Below, piece by piece: positions 1 through 5,672 of a stretch of 7,023 nt of DNA. The notes beneath the pieces were generated by a model. It saw nothing but the letters and a program-made list of their open reading frames with translations. It ran no database searches and was not told the DNA's origin. Source of the DNA: Alphaproteobacteria bacterium (GTDB lineage: Bacteria > Pseudomonadota > Alphaproteobacteria > Rickettsiales > Rickettsiaceae); assembly GCA_020630305.1 (NCBI GenBank), contig JAHDBQ010000045.1:1-7023 (forward strand). The letters run 5' to 3'. The number at the start of each line of letters is the position of its first letter. Within the stretch, counting starts at the first letter, position 1. A program made the position numbers and the translations under genes.

Positions 1-485
1 AAATGCAAAATAAGATCGCTTCTATTTATTCGCGCTCAGCAAATGACTCTGATCATCAAATGATTGCAGATGAGCTTGGTGTTAGCGTTAAAGATGTGAA
101 TGAAATGAGCCAAAGATTAGCAGCTACTGATTCTTCATTAAATGTAAAATCTGGTGGCTCTGATAGCAATGATGGTGCTGAAGTGATTGAAATGCTTCCT
201 GCAAAAACCATTTCACAAGAAGATAAAATATTATCCAAGCAGGTTTCTGCAAATCATAAAAAAATTCTAGCTGATGCAATGCAGGTTTTAAATGAACGAG
301 AAATGAGTATATTGACTGCAAGAAAGTTAGACGACTCGCCATCTACTCTTGACGTTTTAAGTAGCAAATATAATATTTCCAAAGAGCGAGTAAGGCAAAT
401 AGAAAACAGAGCGTTTGAAAAGGTTCAAAGCTATGTTCTTAGCAAGATTGGAAGTGATGGCCAGCTTAAGGCGGTTGCTGAGTAA
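1..485 (+). CDS. rpoH: RNA polymerase sigma-32 factor RpoH, C-terminal half (5' end outside window)
   Basis: Heat-shock sigma factor: it directs core RNA polymerase to promoters of chaperone and protease genes. About 160 residues are visible, while family members are near 290-300, so the region 2 part lies to the left of the window. The first visible Met is internal: the residues around it (QNKIASIY) match the run after the FFNLR-type motif of alphaproteobacterial RpoH. Region 3 follows, with IADELGVSVKDVNEMSQRL and an ASLN-like DSSLN. At visible residues 115-141 lies the region 4 helix-turn-helix, with the signature YNISKERVRQIENRAFEKV that contacts the -35 element. The ORF ends at TAA 483-485. 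No clear intrinsic terminator follows. The identity is secure; the missing half cannot be judged. Confidence 0.95.
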   Translation, partial: MQNKIASIYSRSANDSDHQMIADELGVSVKDVNEMSQRLAATDSSLNVKSGGSDSNDGAEVIEMLPAKTISQEDKILSKQVSANHKKILADAMQVLNEREMSILTARKLDDSPSTLDVLSSKYNISKERVRQIENRAFEKVQSYVLSKIGSDGQLKAVAE

Positions 486-668
486 TTACAATAATTAGGT
501 GATTTAATTTTGGCTGGACTGCATAATTCCCACACATCCTGAACTTTTTATGAAAATTATAGTATTTTTATTCAAAATAATTATTTAATTCTAGAGTTTT
601 CAAGTCATCTTGTAGTAATATAAATATGGTATGTTGCTGTATTTTAAACTTGGATGTAATAAATCAAT
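486..668. other. Intergenic gap between rpoH and the small membrane protein gene
   Basis: 183 bases without a convincing gene on either strand. It is very AT-rich apart from a more GC-rich patch at about 510-545. Short AATTA/TAATT arms at about 493-509 are too weak to call a terminator. I found no -35/-10 pair with good spacing for the downstream gene, and the bases directly before its ATG hold no strong Shine-Dalgarno. Confidence 0.5.
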
Positions 669-1076
669 ATGAGCCCATTGATAAATATTATAATATTAAT
701 AGTAATTGGCGTTGCAATTATTTGGATATTGAAAAAGATTTTTTTTAATTATAAAGGTGTTGAGCGCACAATTCAGCTAGACCCTAAACAACAATCATCA
801 TACGATAAGAAAAAAGATAAACCCGATGAGTTAAAAACTCTAACTTTAGAAGAAAGAATAGAGCTTTCATGGGATTTTTTAACTAAAATTACTGATATTA
901 TAATTAATAAATTTACAAGAGCGGAGCAAGAGCAGGTTCATGAGGCTGGTAAGGTTCTTGTTCAGCATGGTGCGCAATATCAGCATAATGTACAAGAAGA
1001 AGCGCGCACTCAAAAGAAATTTGTTAAACAAACTAAGAGATCCAAAAAGAAATCTACGGGTGGTCGCGGAAGATAA
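669..1076 (+). CDS. Small membrane-anchored protein with basic C-terminus, DUF2660-like
   Basis: A 135-residue protein of unknown function. Residues 4-21 form one strongly hydrophobic segment, followed by KK, which suggests an N-terminal anchor with the rest in the cytoplasm. A charged linker (about 28-56) leads to an amphipathic core (57-108) containing LTLEERIELSWDFLTKI, NKFTRAEQEQV and a GxxYQHNV-like end. The tail (about 115-135) is rich in Lys and Arg. From memory, the core resembles the DUF2660 family described from Rickettsia, but I could not search. No strong Shine-Dalgarno precedes ATG 669. It stands alone, convergent with the DUF805 remnant. An open stretch in another frame (1077-1128) could be a lost or frameshifted C-terminus. 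That the gene is real is fairly sure; the family is tentative. Confidence 0.7.
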   Translation: MSPLINIIILIVIGVAIIWILKKIFFNYKGVERTIQLDPKQQSSYDKKKDKPDELKTLTLEERIELSWDFLTKITDIIINKFTRAEQEQVHEAGKVLVQHGAQYQHNVQEEARTQKKFVKQTKRSKKKSTGGRGR

Positions 1077-1129
1077 TTTTACAGGAAATTCTTTATTAAA
1101 TGCTGAATCTATTTCTAATACTACTTAAT

Positions 1130-1556
1130 TTACTCTGGCGCTGAGCCATATTTATTTTTTTCTTTTGTACCTGGAACTAAGCATAAAGATAATATTGGTA
1201 TAATTAAATATGTCTGAATAATGTTGCCACTTTCAATATATTTAAATAATGGTATAAGAGATAAAAGATATAAAGGAAAATACCAACCGCTTAAATTCAA
1301 GTCATGCATTCTTTTTACAATTTTTGTTATTAGAATAATTGCAATGCCCAAGAGATTATATCTACTGGCAATGATATTAAAAACATCAGCATATTTTCGG
1401 TGCTGCGTAAATTTTCAATAGTATATTCGGGGTTAGTGACGGACAAATATAGAATTGCAAAATTTGCTGAACTTAGTGTTAGGCTATAAGCCAAGCAATG
1501 ACTGTAAATCTATAGGACCCACCATAAATTAAAGAAAGGACTTTGTTGTCAGTCAT
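1130..1556 (-). pseudogene. DUF805 family membrane protein, broken by two frame changes
   Basis: Read on the - strand, three successive frames give one DUF805-like protein. Segment 1 starts at ATG 1556-1554 and runs VLSLIYGGSYRFTVIAW, like the GRxxRxRxxAW start of this family, to a stop at 1481-1479. Segment 2, in another frame, continues from near 1490 (YSLTLSSANFAILYLS) to MLMF at the A5 run 1379-1383. Segment 3 gives FNIIASRYNLLGIAIILI, then the family hallmarks KRMHDLNLSGWY and VPGTKEKNKYGSAPE, with the stop at 1132-1130. One extra base near 1479-1500 and one extra A in the 1379-1383 run would restore a protein of about 142 residues, the usual DUF805 length. DUF805 proteins are small integral membrane proteins of unknown function. 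Only the last segment (from TTG 1351) looks like an ORF on its own. Recent gene decay or sequencing error are both possible. Confidence 0.8.
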
Positions 1557-1640
1557 ATTTTTTATAATTAATTACAGTCTATTATTACGTTATCTAGTGT
1601 TTATTGCCTAGTAAAGCAGTAATAGTAAATGAATCTAAAG

Positions 1641-2486
1641 CTATTTCTTTTCAACTTCTGGTAAACTCAAAACTCTCAGAAAATTATCGTAAAATAAATA
1701 CTTTAGTCCATTTGGGCCTTCTGCTTGCCAGTTCTCAGCATTGATAATAATAATTTTTTTGTTATATTGTTTATATCTTTTACTATTTTGATTAGAATCT
1801 ATCACTATGTATTTGATCGAGTCATCTTGCATGACTTGTTTAAGCTCTTCTAGTCTTTTTAGGCTCTCATTTTTTCTTTGATAAAATCCAATGATTTTTT
1901 TATCATCAGGAAAGAAATGTTCGAGCGCATGGCTCATCACAACTATTTTACCAAGGTTGTTTATATATTGATCCTTTTCCTTCTGAAGCAGGGCTAATTT
2001 TATTTTAGCAGCTGCATGATTAACTTCTATATCACTTTTGAGCCGCGGGAAACTCTTGGGTAATTCTTGTGCTAAATGATCAAGAACCTGCCTGGTTTTT
2101 TGTAGGTCTGGCCAAAAATGAAAATTATCACATCCGCTACTGCTCTGGAAGTCAAACCCTTCGATCTTGCTGATATTTATAATTTTGCCAGTAAAATCCT
2201 GAGCTATCTTGCTGCAAAAACTATCGAAATTATCATCAATATATATAAGCATATCAGCGCCTTTGATCTTGCCCATGTCGCTCGGGCGCAGCTGGTAGTG
2301 ATGCGGGCATCCAGTTCCTTGCTGAACAATTTCTATTTGCGCAGAGTCCTTAGTCAGCATCGCTATAATTCCTGCAACTGCAGCAGTACTAGTTAGTATC
2401 TTAGGCTTTGCAGCGTAGCAATTACTACTTGCTAAAAAAAGCATCAAAACTATTTTTAATATAATTTTTTGAATATTAAATCGCAT
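1641..2486 (-). CDS. znuA: Periplasmic zinc/manganese-binding protein of a metal ABC transporter (ZnuA/TroA type)
   Basis: Solute-binding protein that would capture Zn2+ (or Mn2+) in the periplasm and deliver it to a ZnuBC-type permease; neither permease gene is in this window. The 281 residues start with a Sec signal peptide (about 1-25, cleavage likely after NCYA; the Asn before Cys23 argues against a lipobox). The three expected metal histidines are visible: His62/63 in CPHHYQLRPSD, His123 in HFWPD and His186 in SHALEHFF. The usual fourth ligand, an Asp in an LD-type motif near the C-terminus, is not obvious; NAENW stands in its place. The His-rich loop of many ZnuA proteins is absent. It is last in the kdsB operon, right after the CCA gene stop, with a GGAGA Shine-Dalgarno at 2502-2498 inside that gene. 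Family is secure; metal specificity is inferred. Confidence 0.85.
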   Translation of the reverse strand: MRFNIQKIILKIVLMLFLASSNCYAAKPKILTSTAAVAGIIAMLTKDSAQIEIVQQGTGCPHHYQLRPSDMGKIKGADMLIYIDDNFDSFCSKIAQDFTGKIINISKIEGFDFQSSSGCDNFHFWPDLQKTRQVLDHLAQELPKSFPRLKSDIEVNHAAAKIKLALLQKEKDQYINNLGKIVVMSHALEHFFPDDKKIIGFYQRKNESLKRLEELKQVMQDDSIKYIVIDSNQNSKRYKQYNKKIIIINAENWQAEGPNGLKYLFYDNFLRVLSLPEVEKK

Positions 2487-2489
2487 TAT

Positions 2490-3692
2490 TTATATAATCT
2501 CCAGTAATTCTTGTTTTATGATTTTGAAATCAGATTTAATCCATTTATCTTTTAGTTTCTCGAGAGTTTTCCCGAGCTCCTTCCCTTCAATTCCGCGCTT
2601 AATTAATTCTTTGCTTGCAATTGGAAATTTAGGAGGTTTTTTTTCTGCTAATTTTTTATACAAATTAGCATATTCTCGATTATTATTTAATACATATGCA
2701 AAAGCACAAAAATAGCTAAAATGGTCTTGCTGGAACCACTTCCTCTTTAAATGAATAATTATTTCTTCCTTCTTTCGTATCTGCTTTAAATCAAGCAAGG
2801 CCATAATAAATTTGCTTCTGGCGCGTGAAAGGCGCAAATCCATTAGCAGCTTTTTATTTATAGGCGCTCTATCAGCGGTAAATAAACTTGCATATAGCAG
2901 ATCAATATATTGCGTCCCTTCAAGAGATATATTGAATAGTCCAACTACGCTAGGGGCTCGCTTTAAATAATCTACCGAGATTCTCTTGACGGGTAGAATT
3001 TCTTGCAAGATTCCTTTTTCTTGCATTAAGTTTAGCGCACTTGCGCTGCCACTTAGTGGCAGAAGGCTATCAAGCTCTAGTAAAATTCGCTCTTTAGATA
3101 TTTTTTGCAGACTGCTTTTGGCTAAGGCGCAGGCCTTAAGCCCCTCTTGGTCAATTTCTTTGGCATATCTGCAAGTGAATCTAAAAAATCTCAAAATACG
3201 CAAATGATCCTCCTGAATGCGCAAGTCAGGCGCGCCAATGAATTTTACAACTCCGTTTTTCAAATCTTCAAGCCCGCTGAAATAATCATAAATTTTATGC
3301 TCTTTTATACAGTAGCTAAGGGCATTGATAGTAAAATCACGCCTCTTGGCATCCTCTTTGAAATTCTTGCTATAGCTAACTTTTGCATGGCGCCCATCGC
3401 AATTAATGTCCTTGCGCAAGGTTGTGATTTCAAAATGATGGCCTCTAATTACAGCAGTGACTGAGCCAAATTTTATACCAGTTGGAATGGTCTTTATTCC
3501 TGCATTGCCTAATATTTTCATTACTTGCTCTGGTAAAAAATCAGTGCAAATATCAATATCATTAGCTTTTTGATCAAGCAATGCATCGCGCACAAAGCCT
3601 CCAACGAGCCTAGCGCTGCCCCCAGCGTTATGCAAGATTTGCATTATTTTCAAGGATGGTTTAGAATTAATATTTATCTTCTTTTTGATCAT
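2490..3692 (-). CDS. cca: CCA-adding tRNA nucleotidyltransferase / poly(A) polymerase family protein
   Basis: Class II nucleotidyltransferase that most likely builds or repairs the 3' CCA of tRNAs from CTP and ATP in the cytoplasm. The 400 residues show the family motifs in order: LVGGFVRDALL (29-39), the metal-binding DID at 45-47, GIKFGSVTAVI (72-82), FEITTLR (87-93), RRDFTINAL (117-125) and EDHLRILRFFRF (161-172), followed by an all-helical C-terminal part. Length is normal for the alphaproteobacterial branch. I favour CCA addition over polyadenylation because the family member in alphaproteobacteria usually has that role, but sequence alone does not settle it. The start ATG (3692-3690) overlaps the kdsB stop as ATGA, and there is no Shine-Dalgarno, so translation is probably coupled to kdsB. 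Confidence 0.9.
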   Translation of the reverse strand: MIKKKININSKPSLKIMQILHNAGGSARLVGGFVRDALLDQKANDIDICTDFLPEQVMKILGNAGIKTIPTGIKFGSVTAVIRGHHFEITTLRKDINCDGRHAKVSYSKNFKEDAKRRDFTINALSYCIKEHKIYDYFSGLEDLKNGVVKFIGAPDLRIQEDHLRILRFFRFTCRYAKEIDQEGLKACALAKSSLQKISKERILLELDSLLPLSGSASALNLMQEKGILQEILPVKRISVDYLKRAPSVVGLFNISLEGTQYIDLLYASLFTADRAPINKKLLMDLRLSRARSKFIMALLDLKQIRKKEEIIIHLKRKWFQQDHFSYFCAFAYVLNNNREYANLYKKLAEKKPPKFPIASKELIKRGIEGKELGKTLEKLKDKWIKSDFKIIKQELLEII

Positions 3693-4417
3693 TGTGATTT
3701 GGAATTATAATATTCAATTGCTTTTTTTAAATCTTCTGGCGTGTCGACTGAGATCGGTATATCATCTGCAATGGATATGCCTATTTTTATGCCATTCTCA
3801 AGCGCCCTTAGCTGCTCTAATTTTTCGCATGACTCATAAGTTGCTTCTTGTAAATTCACGAATTTTGTTAGGGCCTGAGTGGTGAATCCATAAATTCCAA
3901 CATGATATAGGAACTCTTGAGAGCCATGAGGTATTAAACTTCTAGAAAAATACATCGCCCTGTTTTGTTTATCTGCAACAACTTTAACATTCGACTCACT
4001 AATTGCTTCTTTTTTGTCAATTTTCACGACCGGGGTTGCAATATCGCAATCGCCTTGTTTTAGCCTATTTATAACATCTTCGACAGTTGCAGGATTTACA
4101 AACGGCATGTCACCTTGTACGTTAATTATATATTTTATTTTATCATTGCCTGGTATTTTTGTATATGCTTGGTAGATTCTGTCTGAACCAGTCGCGCAAT
4201 TCTCGTCCGTCATTATTGCATTAGCTCCAGATAATTCTACAACTTCTGCAATTCTTTTAGAATCAGTTGCTATATATAAATTGTTCTTAAATTTAGGCTT
4301 TAAGCAAGAAATAACATGCTCGATTAGGCTTTTATCCCCTATTTTTGCTAGAGGTTTGCCAGGTAGGCGAGTTGAACCAATCCTTGATGGAATTATAATT
4401 GCAATATCATTATTCAT
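3689..4417 (-). CDS. kdsB: 3-deoxy-manno-octulosonate cytidylyltransferase (CMP-KDO synthetase)
   Basis: Cytoplasmic enzyme that joins KDO to CTP, giving CMP-KDO and pyrophosphate, the activated sugar used by WaaA to build the LPS inner core. At 242 residues it is full length. Visible motifs are the nucleotide-binding IIPSRIGSTRLPGKPL (8-23), TGSDRI (76-81), VQGDMPF (100-106, with Mg-binding Asp103), YFSRSLIPHG (156-165), HVGIYGF (172-178), KLEQLRALENG (199-209) and VDTPEDL (224-230). The start ATG 4417-4415 has only an A/T-rich leader without a Shine-Dalgarno. It is the first gene of a three-gene - strand operon; a good promoter candidate lies about 30 bases upstream. Presence of kdsB implies a KDO-containing outer membrane, which excludes LPS-less Rickettsiales such as Orientia, Ehrlichia and Anaplasma. 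Confidence 0.96.
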   Translation of the reverse strand: MNNDIAIIIPSRIGSTRLPGKPLAKIGDKSLIEHVISCLKPKFKNNLYIATDSKRIAEVVELSGANAIMTDENCATGSDRIYQAYTKIPGNDKIKYIINVQGDMPFVNPATVEDVINRLKQGDCDIATPVVKIDKKEAISESNVKVVADKQNRAMYFSRSLIPHGSQEFLYHVGIYGFTTQALTKFVNLQEATYESCEKLEQLRALENGIKIGISIADDIPISVDTPEDLKKAIEYYNSKSQ

Positions 4418-4447
4418 AAAATTTATTGTTTTTTTTGAAAATAACTG

Positions 4448-4476
4448 TTGACATTTTATCCGTTTTCAACGATAAA
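4448..4476 (+). promoter_or_regulatory. Predicted sigma-70 type promoter pointing toward tRNA-Lys
   Basis: Perfect -35 TTGACA at 4448-4453, 17-base spacer, and -10 GATAAA at 4471-4476. Start would be near 4483, giving a leader of about 140 bases before the tRNA. The perfect -35 makes it the best + strand promoter candidate in this gap. Confidence 0.45.
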
Positions 4477-4481
4477 GTAAA
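4453..4481 (-). promoter_or_regulatory. Predicted sigma-70 type promoter of the kdsB-cca-znuA operon
   Basis: On the - strand, TTTACT (-35, 4481-4476) and TAAAAT (-10, 4458-4453) are separated by exactly 17 bases. Transcription would start near 4446, leaving a leader of about 28 bases before the kdsB ATG. It overlaps a + strand promoter candidate almost base for base, within an interrupted dyad. AT-rich DNA yields such matches by chance, so this is a prediction. Confidence 0.5.
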
Positions 4482-4510
4482 TCAACTTTTTGAGGTTGCT
4501 AAGTTTTAGT

Positions 4511-4539
4511 TTGTAATTAATATAAAATTATACTAAAAT
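4511..4539 (+). promoter_or_regulatory. Second predicted promoter upstream of tRNA-Lys
   Basis: TTGTAA at 4511-4516, a 17-base spacer and TAAAAT at 4534-4539. Start would be near 4546, about 80 bases before the mature tRNA. The surrounding DNA is nearly all A/T, so the chance of a false match is higher than for the TTGACA site. Confidence 0.35.
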
Positions 4540-4600
4540 AAATACTTCAATACAGTAAATATAATGATGGTGAGTTGAGAATTCTTAAAACGCCTCGTAC

Positions 4601-4623
4601 AAAGCTTGAAGATGCAAGTTTTT
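4601..4623 (+). other. Small hairpin directly in front of tRNA-Lys
   Basis: AAAGCTTG (4601-4608) can pair with CAAGTTTT (4615-4622), including one G-U pair, around a 6-base loop; a T follows. It ends three bases before the tRNA acceptor stem. It looks like a weak terminator or a leader hairpin that might affect 5' processing of the precursor. The stem is short and weak. Confidence 0.3.
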
Positions 4624-4625
4624 AT

Positions 4626-4701
4626 GAGCCCGTAGCTCAGTTGGTAGAGCACTTGACTTTTAATCAGGGTGTCCCGGGTTCGAGCCCCGGCGGGCTCACC
4701 A
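4626..4701 (+). tRNA. tRNA-Lys (anticodon TTT), with encoded CCA
   Basis: The complete cloverleaf can be drawn. Acceptor GAGCCCG (4626-4632) pairs with CGGGCTC (4691-4697). The D arm is GCTC/GAGC with loop AGTTGGTA. Anticodon stem CTTGA (4652-4656) and TCAGG (4664-4668) enclose loop CTTTTAA, so the anticodon is TTT (4659-4661), reading AAA and AAG lysine codons. The T arm is CCGGG/CCCGG with loop TTCGAGC. Discriminator A4698 is followed by CCA at 4699-4701, so the CCA end is encoded and the CCA enzyme next door is needed only for repair of this tRNA. All stems pair without disruption, so it should be functional. Confidence 0.97.
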
Positions 4702-4848
4702 TTTCTTTATATTCCTAATATTCTACATTTTTGAACAATTAACATCTACAATACGTATATAAGTAGTTTCTGATTATTTGATAGGATGCCTTGATTTAGT
4801 AATGTTCATATGATACAACATCATAGTATACTAATAATCAATTATTTT

Positions 4849-4853
4849 AAAGG
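4849..4853 (+). promoter_or_regulatory. Ribosome binding site of the SIMPL gene
   Basis: AAAGG ends 9 bases before ATG 4863. It fixes this Met as the start, which also keeps the membrane anchor intact. A weak promoter candidate lies further up (TTGATT 4791-4796, 17 bases, TACAAC 4814-4819). Confidence 0.55.
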
Positions 4854-4862
4854 CTACATAAT

Positions 4863-5600
4863 ATGGAAAAAAACAACAAATCAATAATTAAGTTAGACGT
4901 AATTCTTCTTGGGGTTTTTCTGGCAATAGGCATAAGTATTTCTGGATATTTTATCGGTCAGACATTATACAACGCAAAAATGGCTATTAATACTGCAGAA
5001 GCAAAGGGACTAGCAACGCGCAAGGTTGTTTCTGATAAGGCTATTTGGTCTATTGGTTTTCAAGTTGCAGATCAGAATAAAGATATGGTTCAAGAGTTAT
5101 ATAAAAAGGCTGAGCAGAATCAACAGGAAATAATCGCTCTACTTAAAAAAAGAGGTTTTACTGAAGAAGAAATTAGTAAAGGTGCTATAAGTTACAATCA
5201 TTCAGTATTTCGCGATGAACAAAATAAAATTTCTGATGAGCAACATGTGTTCTCTGGTGATATAGAAATAGAAACTAATAAAGTGTATCTAGTAAAAAAA
5301 TCTCTTGGTGCGACCAATGAACTAATTGCAAAAGGTATCAATGTAGAAAATCGTGCACCGACTTATATATTTACCAAGCTTAATGAAATAAAACCTGCTA
5401 TGCTAGAAGAAGCTACAAAAAATGCGCGCATTGCAGCTGATCAATTTGCTAAAAACGCAGCTGTTAAGGTTCTGTCAATTAGAAGTGCTCGCCAAGGTGG
5501 TTTTTCGATCACTGACGATGGAGAAAATTATGGTGACAGGCGCAAAATCAATAAGGAAGTAAGAGTGGTAACTAATATTGAGTTCCTGCTTTCTAACTAA
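4863..5600 (+). CDS. SIMPL domain-containing (DUF541) membrane-anchored protein
   Basis: A 245-residue protein of the SIMPL/DUF541 family, whose bacterial members are mostly periplasmic or surface proteins of unclear biochemical role (some, such as BP26/Omp28 of Brucella, are immunogenic). A short charged N-terminus is followed by one membrane segment (about 13-35), placing the rest in the periplasm. The domain spans about 44-243: it opens with AEAKGLATRKVVSDKAIWSI, has the alternating strand and helix pattern with GFTEEEISKGAISYNHS, and ends with EVRVVTNIEFLL. The helix PAMLEEATKNARIAADQFA is typical of the family. The start is supported by AAAGG at 4849-4853. It is a single gene downstream of tRNA-Lys, probably transcribed separately. 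Family assignment is strong; function is not known. Confidence 0.88.
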   Translation: MEKNNKSIIKLDVILLGVFLAIGISISGYFIGQTLYNAKMAINTAEAKGLATRKVVSDKAIWSIGFQVADQNKDMVQELYKKAEQNQQEIIALLKKRGFTEEEISKGAISYNHSVFRDEQNKISDEQHVFSGDIEIETNKVYLVKKSLGATNELIAKGINVENRAPTYIFTKLNEIKPAMLEEATKNARIAADQFAKNAAVKVLSIRSARQGGFSITDDGENYGDRRKINKEVRVVTNIEFLLSN

Positions 5601-5602
5601 TT

Positions 5603-5616
5603 ATACATATATGTAT
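5603..5616. repeat. 14-bp perfect palindrome just after the SIMPL gene
   Basis: ATACATATATGTAT is its own reverse complement. It begins two bases after the stop codon and sits two bases from a larger stem-loop. Being only A/T steps around one central C/G pair, it may be incidental. Confidence 0.4.
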
Positions 5617-5618
5617 CC

Positions 5619-5657
5619 AATCACCCTGAGATTGATCGGTTCAATTTCAGGGTGATT
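5619..5657. terminator. 17-bp stem-loop between convergent genes, likely bidirectional terminator
   Basis: AATCACCCTGA (5619-5629) pairs with TCAGGGTGATT (5647-5657); the stem continues through a G-U pair (5630/5646) and ATTGA/TCAAT (5631-5635/5641-5645) to a 5-base loop, TCGGT. It lies between the stop of the SIMPL gene and the stop of the MFS gene, so it can serve both strands. The U-tract is weak on both sides (ATTTAC on +), so termination may be partial. Confidence 0.7.
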
Positions 5658-5672
5658 TACTACAATAAATAT

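Noticed and set aside
940..1128. 62-residue + strand ORF overlapping the small membrane protein
   Set aside because: Most of it is an out-of-frame shadow of 669-1076. Only its last ~20 codons are outside that gene, and these are treated as a possible lost extension.
1221..1421. 66-residue + strand ORF
   Set aside because: It is antisense to the DUF805 remnant, and the - strand frames carry the family motifs.
1557..1640. Possible hairpin downstream of the ZnuA-type gene (CTATTAC...GTAATAATAG on the - strand)
   Set aside because: The arms are A/T-rich, imperfect and far apart, with no T-run, so it does not support a terminator call.
3147..3464. 105-residue + strand ORF
   Set aside because: It is wholly antisense to the cca gene, which has all its motifs; the ORF has no ribosome site or recognisable domain.
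4542..4718. Open + strand frame running through the tRNA, giving EPVAQLVEHLTFNQG
   Set aside because: This is the well-known spurious peptide made by translating a tRNA gene. The upstream part has no start with a Shine-Dalgarno.
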